Of a stretch of 64,000 bases of DNA, positions 49,503 to 62,350 are shown piece by piece. The DNA comes from Wuchereria bancrofti. Taxonomy: Eukaryota; Nematoda; Chromadorea; Rhabditida; Onchocercidae. The stretch is taken from positions 696,902 to 760,901 of the forward strand of contig SSBO01000002.1 of NCBI GenBank assembly GCA_005281725.1. The letters are read 5' to 3'. Both the position numbers and the translations under genes were made by a program. Below the pieces are notes generated by a model. That model saw nothing but the letters and a program-made list of their open reading frames with translations. It did not search any database and was not told where the DNA came from. Positions within the stretch are counted from its first letter, which is position 1; every line of letters starts with the position of its first letter.

Positions 49503-50217
49503 AAAACCAATAACGTTATAGAAACACACATTTGCCTTTTACATATGCCATTATGGTAGCTGTTGCAGGAGATAATCATTGTGATTGTATTCTGTAATTT
49601 ATTTATATTCGTGAAATGTCACTGCATAAAAAATTTCCATAAATTGTTTTTAATTTGAAAAAGGGATGGAATCTCTGTAGAATCGACTACTTTTTTCCTT
49701 TTTTTTTTTCTTAGAGAAAATGATTTGGTATTCGTGTTTCATTAAGTTATCAGCTTTTAAATAAATAAACTGCAGTATTGTCTTGATTGATTTTTAATTT
49801 AGCGTTTGTATGGAGCAGCAAATTTAAATATTAAATTTCATTCATAAATTGTGTTCGTATTTGTATACTTCTTCTCGAGTAAGTATGAGTTATGCTAGTG
49901 TTACCTTTCCATTAGTTTAATGTAACTCTAAGGGAAATACTACTATCAAAGATAATTTTAGAGAACCTTTTTATTTTTAATAAGTGTTAATTCTCCGCGG
50001 AAATATAATATTTGTTAATTTTTACAGAAAATAGTTTCATCATTTAATTCTTCGGTATCAAACTAGAATTACTACTAATGGGAATTGCTGAAGAAATTTT
50101 TTCTCTTTGTTCCATTTCAAGACAATTTTTTGTTTCAAAATTAACGTCTGAATTTACAGTCTAATCGAAATACAACTGATTCTGAACTGAAAAGGTCAGC
50201 GGTAAGGATTGGCTTCA
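49503..50217. other. Intergenic between light chain and TAF9
   Basis: This holds the light-chain 3' UTR with an AATAAA-like signal near 49760 and the 5' side of TAF9. An acceptor (TTTACAG) lies about 60 nt before the TAF9 ATG. No gene was seen. Confidence 0.5.
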
Positions 50218-51305
50218 ATGGGTAGCATACCGCATGATGCTCAAGTTATGGAGGCTATTCTAAAAGAAATGGGAATTACCGATTATGAGCCGCGTGTAAT
50301 TTCGCAAATGCTCGAATTTGCCTATAGGTTATGTTATTTTTGGAGGTTTAAATCTAAGCATAAAGTGAAATATATTTATAGCCACATTAATGCATTAAAT
50401 AAGTTGCAAGAATGGCTGATATAAGTTTTTCGTAATATTGAGGAGTATGATTATCTGATGATGATAATAATGATAATCGTTTTCAGATATACGGCAGAAA
50501 TTCTAGAAGATGCACGATCAATCAGTGAGCATGCAGGAAAGAAGCAGATTGATGAAAGTGATGTCCAATTTGCTATTGATAACGCAGGTCTATCTTTAAT
50601 CCTCTCATTTGCTGATCATTTTTTGGTGATCAGCGTTCAATTTTTTTTTTTAATTTTAATTTCACTTTTTTTTAATTTTTTCACTTTTTTAATTAATGAT
50701 ATTTTCTATTATGAAAGTTACACTCATAATTATTATTCGGAATGTTGCATTTATTTTTTATTTTTTTTTTTATAAGAAAATATTTCTTGTGCATACCTAT
50801 GTACAATTACTACTGCATTATTCACTGATATTTTCTTTAGGCTTTTGGAAAAGTGAGCGACCTAGTAGGCAGTTATTGGTTGAATTTGCGGAACAAAAGA
50901 ATGCTGTACCACTCCCTGCAATTCGGCAAAATTACGGATTACGTCTACCAAATGACCGGTTTTGTTTGATACAGCCAAATGTGGGATGGAAGGTAATAGT
51001 TTTTCATTAATTACCTGAACACCATAAAATTTCAAATCCATTGTCACTGAATCAAAACTCCTTAAAATTATCAAAGCTTACCATCAAAAGTTTTAGTATC
51101 TTTTTAGTATATTCAGTTTTTGTTTCGTTATTCAATTAATATGTTTTAGAGTAATGAACAGCTACGTGAAATCAATGAACAGATGATCCGGAAGGAAGAG
51201 CCAACTGTACGACCAGCAGAAACAATCCGACAAACTCGACCGGAAGCAATCACCAATTTGTTAAAACGGAAAGCACCTGATGATGAAGATTTTGATGTGC
51301 CATAA
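50218..51305 (+). CDS. taf-9: TAF9, TFIID/SAGA histone-fold subunit
   Basis: Four exons: 50218-50327, 50487-50587, 50841-50992, 51150-51305; 172 residues. TAF9 pairs with TAF6 through a histone fold in the general transcription factor TFIID and in SAGA. The fold is obvious: [40 protein letters not shown] and [14 protein letters not shown]. The conserved TAF9 extension follows, with PRLPPDRYCL of human TAF9 appearing as [18 protein letters not shown]. The C-terminus is charged ([13 protein letters not shown]). I use the ATG at 50218; the frame is open a few codons further upstream but without another ATG. It converges on SGT1 with 1.1 kb between the stops. Confidence 0.93.
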
Positions 51306-52392
51306 ACTGAACCCGTAATGAGCAAGTTTAATTTTGATGAAGATGTAGTAGTAGCGGTAGTAAAAAATAGTTTCCAGGTGTTGATCATACTTCATGGTTT
51401 TATCAAGAATTGCGCAGTGTAATTGTTGAAATTTTGGAATGCAAAGATCCATTGTTAATTAAAATATCTTCTGGATATATTAGTTTACTCTTTACGACAC
51501 TGTTGAAATTCCGCATAAAATTAGGAACTTTCCTTCATACAGATTCCTTTTATGGGATACATTGGTACTTTATCTGTTTCTAGTTTAAGGCTCACTAATC
51601 ATGGTATTTTTACTTATGAAATGTTTTAATCCGAGAGTCACTTAAATGTTTGAACCTACTTACTAGTAAAAGAAAAAAAGACATACAGACTAGAAAGCAT
51701 AAATCACATTATGCTCTATCACATTTATTTTACAGCGAAAGAATGCTTTGTTGTCATATATCATCCATATGTGTGATATCCGATAGTATGCATATTGGAA
51801 ATGTTAAAATCAAGCAAGCTATTTCTTTGTACCTGCCATATTTATTTGAAAAGAAAAAAAAGAAATTGCTCTTCCTCACAATATAAGTGCAGTACAAATG
51901 ACAAGGCCATTTATGATCACTTTTGGTTTTGACAAAGATACAATTTTCATGTTCATTTCATTTTCCTCCCTTGGGAAGGTAAGTTACTTCAATTGTGAGG
52001 ATTAATTAAATATAAATTCTAGGAATAGTGGGGTGAGAGTGAGAGTATTAGTTCTAGATGAATATCACTATAATACTTGATTGCTTTTGGAAAACATCCA
52101 TTAATCTCACTCTTCCAAATTCATATAGTTCTAGCATTTCTAAATAATCTTATAAATATCTCATAAATGTGTTTTTCTTCCGTTGTAGAAAGTATCTACG
52201 AATAATCTTCAGGAAATGTCGTATCTTCGATCGTTCTCGTCTCTTGGGAAAATGTATATCACATCCTAATCACTAGGTGATAATACAGTTTACAAATTTA
52301 GAACTACAAATCCTATTCTCCTGACAATAGGTGAACTCATTGTAAACAACAATAAATCATACTATACAATTCCAGCATATCTAGGTGACATT
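51306..52392. other. Convergent 3' intergenic region, no gene seen
   Basis: This lies between the stops of TAF9 (+) and SGT1 (-). It is AT-rich, and short open frames here show no family motif or splice support. Confidence 0.5.
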
Positions 52393-54042
52393 TCACCATT
52401 TTTTATATTCCATTCCATCAGGAGGTCGAACTTCCGTGCGTTTTTTACTTATTTCTTTCCAATTTGTACTTAGCACTGTCCCGCCACTTTCTGTATATGA
52501 TTTCACCATTGCCTTCCTTGTGTCATCATCTGCATCTTTATATAATTTCTGGAAAGAAATTTCTAAGAAGAATTAGAAACCAATAAAAATTTGGGAAATC
52601 CCATTCCATCAGGTAGCCGGAGTGGACGCAATGAGGAGTGTAAACTAAGCATGCTGAGGTTAAAAGTTACTATTCCTGAGGGTAACTGAAAAAAAGTAGA
52701 TAACGAAATAAGCAAGTCACAATTCGCTCGACATGCACTACCCAAAATTCGACAGTTCAATCTTTAAGATAGAGATGCTTCATGCAGGAATAAAGTAATA
52801 TTTATAGATATATAAAGTTCTATGCCTTCCTCAACGTTTCAAAAAATGTAAAACTGTTATAACCAACGTACATAATAAACTCACCTGAAAAAGTATATTG
52901 ACATCTCCTTTTTCTTCGTCATCATCTGCTTCTTTAGCAAATTTATCCCAACTAATCAATGCTGGCTGAAAAGTATTTGTTAAACAAATCTTTCAATTTT
53001 GCAAAATTTGTGGACTTCCCATCTGAACAGTTTAAAAGCAACCAAGCGCTGGACGAAAAAACATGCTGCTGAATAAGCAAATATATATTAAAAGTTCCAC
53101 ATTTAGAACAACAACACTCGGTTCACTTCAGCTAATCCTTCCGATATTACTGAAGTGTAACAACAACTGAACGTATGATGTTTCAGATCACTTACTAGAA
53201 TAACCATTCTATAAAGATACTAAAATTGAAAATAATTAAACATCTAAAAAAGACCTTATTTTTGTTTTCTTCACTTTTCTCTTCCAATGCTTCCCATTGA
53301 TCTGATGTCACTTTTGCCATTTTCAATTCAACCTGAAAATATTCATAACAATAAGAAAAATGATAGTATGAGAATGTTAAAATAAAATAACAAAGGTGAA
53401 CTTGGTTTCACATTTTTTCACATTTCAAAAACTGGAAATTCATTACAGTAAAATTCAAATCCATCCAAACTCCCTACCATAGCTACTTCCTTCAGTAATA
53501 CTTTATTACCACTATTATCTACATATGTGAAAAAAAAAAAACTAGAGTAATAACAACGGTACTTTGGATGGTAAACACTTCAGTTCTAATGATGCAGGAT
53601 TAATCGGATGAGATAACCGTATGTTTAATAACGTTTCACCCGCTGCTACTACTGTTAAGCAACCATCTGTATAATGTGCTTTACATTGCTCCAATGTTAA
53701 GCCACGTTTCAATATCGTCACAAAAACATGTGTTTCTGTTTGATAGAAGTCATATCTGTAAAAATAGCTAAGTATTTCAGAATATGATCAGTAAGACTTT
53801 TTCAAATCAACAATTGTTAAGTCATAGTAGCTCAGCAAATTTTCTTTCTTCTTCACATTCAATCAACAACACGTAAAGCAATGTTGTCTAATTTTTTGGA
53901 AATTTCTGAGCTCACCTCCTACAATGTACTTAAAGAAATTAATATTTTCTCATTAAAAATATACCTAAAAAATTTCTATAACGGCAAGATTTCTGAATCG
54001 AAATGATTGTAAGGGAACAAGAACATACTTTGTTTTTGACAT
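52393..54042 (-). CDS. sgt-1: SGT1 co-chaperone (CS and SGS domains)
   Basis: Five exons: 54042-54029, 53755-53563, 53332-53255, 52965-52885, 52548-52393; 173 residues. SGT1 is an HSP90 co-chaperone needed for SCF ubiquitin ligase and kinetochore assembly. The CS domain runs from YDFYQTETHVFVTILKRG to VELKMAKVTSDQWEALE. The SGS domain includes SWDKFAKEADDDE, DDDTRKAMVKSYTESGGTVL and the near-invariant end TEVRPPDGMEYKKW. No TPR domain is present, so it is the short form seen in worms rather than the human layout. The first exon has only 14 coding bases; upstream the same frame stays open (WLADIYAEQ) back to an acceptor, so a longer start is possible. PAS-2 lies 658 bp upstream on the same strand. 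Confidence 0.92.
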
Positions 54043-54699
54043 ATTCTGTTCTGCGTAAATATCGGCTAGCCACTGCAATAAAATAGCAATAATTCAGTTA
54101 ATGAATAGGAGAGATCGCGAGTGTTATCGTAACAAAACAAAATAATTGAGTCTGATGCACTATCAAAAATAATAGATCTGATCTCTGTTACTAATACATG
54201 AATGTTATGACATGGAATAAATAACAGATTTTCTAGAAGAATCTGTTATGGATTTTCCAGATTGAAAAGAACATTAAAAAAGACATTCTCTGGATTTCTT
54301 TTATTTGCAGCTTAGATAAGTACAAAACCAGAAAAATTTCTTTCAAAAACATTGCCTTTCCATATTAGCCGATACATTAAAGATTCGGTATTTCATATTA
54401 GCCGGTACATTAAAGATTTGGAACACATAGATCCAGATGATCGACAAAGAGAGGTTAACAAATAATATTATTTCTCCTAATTCTTAAAAGCTTGATATAC
54501 CTTTGTTTTAAAATATATCTCTCTTGATATCCTTGGTATTGTAAGAATGTAAAGAAAGCAATGAAAGAAAGAAATAATCAAAACAGGAAAAGGATAGGAT
54601 TACTCAAGACTTCAAACATTTCAAATATGAACTGAGACATAAGTAATGCCAAAAAACAACGGATTGCATTATTTTTAGTTATAATAAAAAATGCATTAA
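54043..54699. other. Spacer between PAS-2 and SGT1
   Basis: A 657-base gap between two co-directional genes. It contains a 33-base tandem duplication at 54361-54427 (CATATTAGCC(G/A)GTACATTAA type) and no exon. The length is long for a C. elegans operon spacer but not for other nematodes. Confidence 0.6.
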
Positions 54700-56789
54700 T
54701 CAGAGTGCACCAAGATGGTCTTTCACTTGTTGCTTTGATAAACGCATGAACCCATTTTTATTGCATACCGCTATTTCCACGTTATCTTCCGTCATACCAA
54801 CGTCAAAACTTTCACGTAGTGTCAGTAAAGCCGTATGAATACCGTCATCAAGTTCCAGTGAATCACTGAATCGCTTCTCCAAAAATGTTTTTGCATTGAC
54901 ATCATTCTTCCCCAAAGCTGTTGCTTTCCAAGCAAAATATGCTCCCTAAATAAAGTGAAATATCATTTCTAGTTTTAAACTGCACATTCAAAAAGCATTT
55001 TCAAATAATCATCTCAAGTAATTTAAGATCATGAAAATTGAAAATATTACCGAAGGATCACACTGGAACAAAAGTGGTCGACCGGGACTTGGCTCATGAT
55101 CCCAACCAGCAACAAGCATTGACACACCAAATGGTCTTACACCGCTAAAAAATTTTTGAATTACCATATGGACATACAATAACAGGCGAATGACGAAACA
55201 AGGGCTTGGGACCTGCATTTATGTTAATTACATATTCCGTTCAGCATGCATCTCTTGTTCTTTTTTTAAGTTCGCATCCGTAATTCATTAAGTATTCTGT
55301 AACCTATTTGTTATAATTTAACCCAAGGATGGAATGATGCACATGATATCATTCAAGAAAGAACAGAGGTATCAACTAATTAGAAAAACTACTTACCCTG
55401 ACTGAGTATATTCTTGCATTACCGCAGCCAACTTTGTTACAAGTTGTGTTGTCGGTATTTCTTCGCCATACATTAATTCATATTCCGTTGCCAATTTCCG
55501 CGCCTTTTTAACCAGCAATCTAGAAAAAAATATGACAGGTAACATGCAATTGTAAATTCAGAAAAACAGATAATAGCTCACATGTGCTACATATTCACTA
55601 ACAGGAGAATAACATACGAATGTAGTATATTAAACATGTAAATTTATAGAGTTTTATATTTCTTTAAACGCTGTAAACACAAGCACTTATATGTAGTCTA
55701 ATCAACAAACAAACACCTACCAATCAGGAACTACATAGGTATTTTTGGAGAGGAAATGAATGAAAACACTCACTAATTAAAAGATGCAAAAAGATGTAGA
55801 CAAACATCAAACGAAGGTAAAACGGCAAAAGCATATCTAAAACAGCACTGTTGTTGCAGTAACTTCTGCTTAAGATATTCCGAATTATTACTGAAATGTA
55901 TTTACCTGTAATCAGGCCCCATGCCACTATAAACACAACCGATATGTTGGCTAATTTTTTCTACTTTCGGTTGATCTTCATATAGCACAGATATCTTGTT
56001 CTCGGTAGCCAAAACTACGCCATCTGACGCTGGAATTAATTTATTTCAAAACATCAGTAATATTTTAAATAAGAAAATTTTCTACTTTCGGTTGATCTTC
56101 ATATAGCACTTATACCCGAAACTGCATAAGTCCTTAGAACAAATGAATTAGATTATAAAATCCCAATGCTGTAATACTTGATCATTAAGCAATACCGAAT
56201 AAGCATAACAGCGATAAATAAAATGGTATCTAATTTGTGCACCGCATGGGTATTAAACAAAATTAAATAATTAATTACGAAAGTAAATATGCATGTGTTG
56301 TCGAAATGCTAACATTTTGACGGCATATTTTTTTCAGAAATGGAAAGAAATTCATTGCAGGTGGATTTATAATAATGTTTTACGATTCCAACAAGTTATT
56401 TATTCAGAAAACAAAAATAATATCAAACCTCGCAATCCTACAGATGGTTGCCCATTCTTTACCGCATTTAAAGCATATTCGATTTGCATTAACTTGCCAG
56501 AAGGGCTAGAATTTGAGAAATTTATAACCAAAAACAATACAGAAATCATGTATATTTTTCGAGAAAAAAAAAGTGAAAATAAGAATAGGGGAAATCATCT
56601 AAAATGTAGCGTGAAATCGTTACATATTCATACCCTAGTCAGATATTGATAAATCTTTTCAATTTGAAACACTATGACAAAAACAAAACTGATGATTTCA
56701 AAAACTTTCCATTACCATTTCAAACAATGAAATAAGACAATGTACCTGAAAGTTGTGAGCGAGAAGCCATAATGATCACTTTCACCCAT
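54700..56789 (-). CDS. pas-2: 20S proteasome subunit alpha type-2
   Basis: Six exons: 56789-56746, 56505-56429, 56029-55906, 55519-55397, 55144-55051, 54945-54700; 235 residues against 234 in human PSMA2. It is a structural subunit of the alpha ring that gates entry to the 20S core. The alpha-type N-terminal signature is complete ([20 protein letters not shown]). Further blocks are [60 protein letters not shown] and KTFLEKRF. An acceptor leaves only 1 nt before the ATG, so the mRNA is almost surely trans-spliced. A 32-base piece of exon 3 is repeated exactly in intron 2. SGT1 follows downstream on the same strand. Confidence 0.95.
55957..56109. repeat. 32-base exact repeat of a PAS-2 exon fragment in its intron
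   Basis: 55957-55988, inside exon 3, reappears exactly at 56078-56109 in intron 2, 121 bases away and in direct orientation (core CTACTTTCGGTTGATCTTCA). The copy has no splice sites and is not coding. Confidence 0.95.
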
Positions 56790-58134
56790 CCTGAAATATA
56801 ATTATTACAGGCCGATGTGGTAAAGAAGTAACATTAACTAACCTATCCGCTTAATCCTTGGTGTTTTCAAACACTGCAACATCTAGTAAGTAAATTCTTC
56901 AGTTTTCTGTCAAGCGTCAACATGTCAAGATAGGAGATTTATATTCTTAGAAGCAACATCACTGAGAAAAAATCCTATTACACCAAACATTCGGCTGGTC
57001 AGATTTTGTTCAACATTTTAAAACATAGAAATTTTCTAAGCAAGAGTAGATGAATCTGATGCGCAACTTTCTTTAGAAATCAAAATGTTGTGTGTACAAT
57101 TCTTTGAGAATGAGGAGTGTAGGATGCTTTCAGGATAACGCAAGATATCGAAAATCTCTACTTTTTGAAACGGTTTTCTAGATGAATATAAAATTTTTTC
57201 CTTTAAATTAAAAACTTAGCCAAAAAACAACAATAAATAAAAAACAACAATAATCCAGATAAAGTTTCTGATAAAAATTCGGAAGGTAATAAATGACATG
57301 TTTCCAGATTTCCATCACATTTTTCTGCAATTATGAAGAAAATGGAAGTAAACCAACTGCTTAAGAACATCCCCCAAACACCCTATTGCATTAGCCATTG
57401 CATGCGACGCTAATGCCACATCCTTCCTTCGCTATGACACATCACTAATCCATTATGTAAGAAATAGTACGCATATATTGGAGCGTTTATAGAGCTATGA
57501 AAATGAAAAATGTTGACGCAAGAGTGTATTAAAGATATGGAAATAGTGCGATTATTTGATAGCTAGAGATTTTATCACAATTCAAAATAGTGTACAAATA
57601 AAGATTGTAAAATGTACGAAATAGTAATAAATTGCAGGTGAGAAGGGATATTTTTTTCTTATTTGGGAAATTTGCAATGATTGATAATCTAAAATTCAAT
57701 ATTGATATGGTAAATATGGGAAAATTTTTACAAAAAGAAAAAAAATCGTTTTTTTTTCTCCAAACTTCATTAATTCATCTTATTTTTAATTTATTTTTCA
57801 TTTATTTATTTACATTTATACTTAGCATTTATAAATTTCAAAAAAATGACAAAACGTTTGAAATTATTGTATTTCTAAAATATCACTTTTTCTTTTCTTT
57901 TTATCAGAATATTTGATAGCTTTTTTATTCATTTAACCTTTCCCTTTTTATTGCTTCTTTTTCTTTTAAATTTATTTTACATCTGGCGTCAGTTGTATAA
58001 CTCATCAAAACTCTCAGTGAAATCATCTTGAAATAATTTTTCCTCATTTGTCTTTCATATATCATGCTCTTCCTTATATTACGCAGAGTTTTTTTTTATA
58101 GTCAATTAAAAAATTCATCAAATATTATTTCCTT

Positions 58135-58239
58135 CTTTCTCTCTCTCTCTCTCTCTTTCTCCCTTGATTTTTGTAATAAATTAACAAATTCATCAAGCAT
58201 TATTCTTTCTTTGCTTCTCTCTCTCTCTCTTTCTACTCT
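58135..58239. repeat. Two CT-rich microsatellite tracts
   Basis: Runs of CTCTCT at about 58138-58161 and 58217-58233 lie on similar flanks: 'aacaaattcatcaagcattattctttc' resembles 'aaaaattcatcaaatattatttcc'. This points to an old local duplication. Confidence 0.85.
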
Positions 58240-61200
58240 TATCATTTCGATTATTTTCAATGCTTTCACATTCTTCAATTTACCGCTTGAAATATTATTC
58301 TTTGTGAATTTTATTCCAAATACTTCCTTTCTAATCCACATATGGCTGACCAGATGTTATCAATAGCAGAAGGTATTACTAACATCGAAATGACCAAATG
58401 ATTTTGGGAAATAGAATATTAATGAGTAAGTTTGACCTCAAAAGAAAAAGTCAAGTTTATTTTTAAATAATTCAATTTATCATTCTTATATTTAATCTTA
58501 CTTAACTAATCGACCATATTGTTTACTTTACAACCAAGTTATTGATATAATATCACACAAAATTATGTTATTTCTTTGTTTGATCAAAATTTGCTAACTA
58601 AAAATAGAATATCATAGTAATTTAGATATAAATTAATATATAAATTAAGATATAAATTAAGTATAGATATAAATTAAGCATTTTGTCATATTTAATTTCT
58701 GTAACGTTTGTATAGATTATTGAAGAAATTTTCTCGTTTTTGTTTGTTTTTTCTTCCCACATAAATATATAAAATGCATAAAATATTTACTTTAATTCAT
58801 TTGTTGAAACGTGCTACACGCAGAGAAATTTATTTGATTGTTTTCCTTTATTTTGATCAGAAATCAAATGAGTCCATAAAATTATGAAAAGATTGATAAG
58901 AAATTGATAATCGTCCAAAATACTGACTTAAATTGAAAAAATGAATATGTTATACAATTATTATAGAAATTCCAGTTAAAATTATCAATTACTATTTTAA
59001 ATGAATAAATAAATAAGTCAGTGAAGGAAACAAAGGCAAATGCATTTATAAATGAAATGATTAATGGAAAATAATGAATTAAGAAATTATTTAAAGAAAA
59101 ATGAAAAATTCAATATTTTCATCAAACTATCTGATAAATCAACAAACAAATATTAATTAATCTGAAAACAGAGTAAAAATTGTAGTTTCGAGTATCATTG
59201 TATACAAGTATTCAAATTACAAATGTATTTAAATTATCCAAAATGATTTTAATTTTTGCGATTACATGCAACTACAGAAGCATATATTTTTCAAATTTCT
59301 TTCAATCAAATTTGCTTATTTCTAAAAATAATCAATGCATCATAGTTATCACACACCTTATCACTGGTCTGTTTGCTTTCTTCTCTTACTTTTTTCATTA
59401 TTCTTCATTTTTGTCCGAATTAAAAACTATCCAAATGACGAAAGTTGTTTTTCTTCTTTCCTTTGGTTGGCTAATTTAATTAGCAGGAAATTTGAAAATG
59501 AAATATTTTCAAGAGTTATCATTCAATATACATTAAAAATCTTTCAATTTTTTTTTATTGATTAATTTATTATCAATTAAATATATTATAAATATCAAGA
59601 CGACAAATTTATAGAAAAAGTTAAAACTTAAAATACATTCGTTATGCTATGATTAGATTAGATTTTTAATTTCACAAAGATTTTTTTTTTTGCTATGCAT
59701 ATCATTTCTTTATTATCTTAAATTTATTTCTAGCAAAAAAGGAAAGTCTTCGTATTATCATTATCTCTTAATCATTACATACTGTTATTATTATTATTAT
59801 TTCACGATTACATATCATATTATAATATGCAATACTAACCAACGATAGTGTAAACTAATTAAGAGCAATAAAGTTATAATCTGCTAATAATAAATTAAAA
59901 CTTCAATTAAATATAATTGTTTACATGAAGGAATTAATCATAATCAGTTTAGGAATATCACTATACTTCATATTTGCACTTAAAATATATTAAAAAGTAA
60001 TCGAAATATTTAAACTGTATTAAAAATAATCATATCATTTTTAAGTTAACTTCATTTTCAATCCCTTAACAAATTGATCGTCATTGCTGTTTAGGATAAA
60101 TGACAAAAATCATTTAAATTTTTAATACTTAATTAATATAACCGAAAAATTTAACATTTATCTTGACTCCTTTTAATATATAAATTGTTTAAAATTATAT
60201 CATTGTTTTAGTCTTCTGTACTGTTTGAATTTTCATTTCATTTTATTTTACTTCCTCACATAAGTATCATTTAATTTAATTAAATAAAACAAAGATCTCA
60301 TTGATACTACTACAGATAACCCATGAAGGAATATCTATTTTTTGATACCATAAGTGTAAACTAACAAAAAATTTTTTTTCGATATGAAAAAAAGTTTTTT
60401 TTATTTTTTACAGAAAAAAAATTTTTTTTTTTTTGAATAGAAAATAAGCCTTAATATAATGAAATGGATAAAATAATATTTGTTATTACATATTGTAATA
60501 AAAAAATGATAAGATAATTTCAGGAATTTTGTCAAGAAAAATAATAGAAACACTTCTGCAACAATTAAAATGGCTAATTACTTCAACTAATCAAAGAAAA
60601 TACATCAAACTTTTCGTTTTAAAGTACACACTAATTAGTCATAGAAATAAAATAAATGTTAGCTGTCACGAAATGAAGAAAAAAAAATAGGCAAATAAAG
60701 AAAAGAATTTCTTTCAACTGAAAAAGAAAAAAGAATTCACTTTTCATGAATTTTACTTCAAAAAAAAAGAAGTATTTTCGTTCTTTTTTTTCAGAAAAAA
60801 AAAGAAATGAAAAATTTCAACAAAAAGTTTAACAAAATAGAAATTTAAAACATTGGATATATTCTCTTTTTCTTTTTTTCTTCATCTTATTGTTTAATCG
60901 TTCTGTCTTGTTTTTGTTTTAAAACTAAAAAAAAGTAAACATTTTCTTCAATTCATATTTTAGGTTTTTCTCTCTTTCAACTTTCTCTTTTCCTTCATTG
61001 TAAGCTTCTATTAACTGATTTATTGTTAAATGATTTGAAATGATATCAAAATAAAATGAAAATAGTCTTTATGCTCTTATTTAATTAAAATTTTTAGACG
61101 GAAAAAGAGAAAAAGAAAAAATGATATTAACACATTTCACTTAAAACTTTCATTTCATTCTATTGAAATACTCAATAATATTTTATTTTTGGATATTATC

Positions 61201-62306
61201 AATAAAAAATAATAATTTTGCATTTATATATAAATTTTTTTGCATCTCTAACAATTCTTTTTTTTTTTTTTTGTTATATGTCCAAGCAATTATTTAGTAT
61301 ATTAATGTTTCATTTAGTAATAGACCTTCCCTTTAAGNTTTTTTTCTAACAATAATTTATTCTTTCTGCTTCTTTTTTACTAGCAAAAAAACTTTTGTCA
61401 CATTAAATTTTAAGGAACATTTGAAAAAAAGAAACATTAAAATTAGTTTAATTTAGGGATATAAAATTTAGTCATATGCGAATAATTGCTAAATTAAATT
61501 GTGAAAATTATATTGCACCAATATTTGGTGATCTTTTTGATTATCGGATTGATCATACTTCATCGCCAGATTTGTCAAATACCACCAATCAAATTAACTT
61601 TAATTATTTAATCCATCTTAATTCTATATCAAACTACTCCCAATCATTTGTCAAATCACTCTTGATTGTTATTAATTAGGCACTGATTGTTAATTAAATT
61701 GATTTTTATTCCATACCAAGTTATTTTCAATTCATTATTATCACATTGATATTAATCTCTTTTCAAATTTTAGATTGAAAAATAGCTATAGAACGGAAAT
61801 GCTTACATTTTTTGGATTTTAAAATTATGAAGACAAGAGATATACTAATCATAAATTCTTAATATGTAAAGAGAAGCTCAAACATATTTATAGTCAACTT
61901 TTCTAATAATTAATTACAACAACTCTTTTATCCACTTCTCTTTCCTCTTTTTTTCTTCTCGATTTTATTTTTAGAAACGGAAAGCAAATTCATTCGCTTC
62001 ATTCACCTTCATTTATATCTACTGCAAACATACTACGTGAATTTTTTTCTTATTTAATACATTTAATTTTAGTAAATTTTATTTTTATGATATGCAATTT
62101 AACAATGGCAGTAAAAGTAGTAATAATACTTAATAATAACAATGACAATAATAATATTAATAACAATAACAATAATAATAGCAAATAATAATGATGATAA
62201 ATAATATGAATGCTTTTTTATTTCAATGCTATTTCGTAGTGCTTCTTAACATACTATTTATTTTGAACCTCTTTCTTCCTCCCTTCCTCTCTTTTGCCTG
62301 TGCTAA

Positions 62307-62350
62307 CCCGCTCCCCCGAGACACCCCAACCCTCTCCCCCGAGATACCCC
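62307..62350 (-). other. G-rich tract, potential G-quadruplex
   Basis: Read on the minus strand, six runs of 3-5 G are separated by loops of 2-7 bases (GGGGTATCTCGGGGG, then AGAGGGTTGGGGTGTC, then a repeat of the first motif). This meets the common G3+N1-7 definition, in a neighbourhood that is otherwise mostly A and T. Confidence 0.8.

Noticed and set aside
56293..56649. A 118-codon plus-strand frame
   Set aside because: It lies antisense to PAS-2 intron and exon 2 and shows no family motif.
58064..58366. Open frames on both strands rich in Leu/Ser or Arg/Glu
   Set aside because: They come from CT/GA microsatellites.
61476..61679. A 67-codon plus-strand frame
   Set aside because: No splice partner, no recognisable domain and composition like the surrounding sequence.
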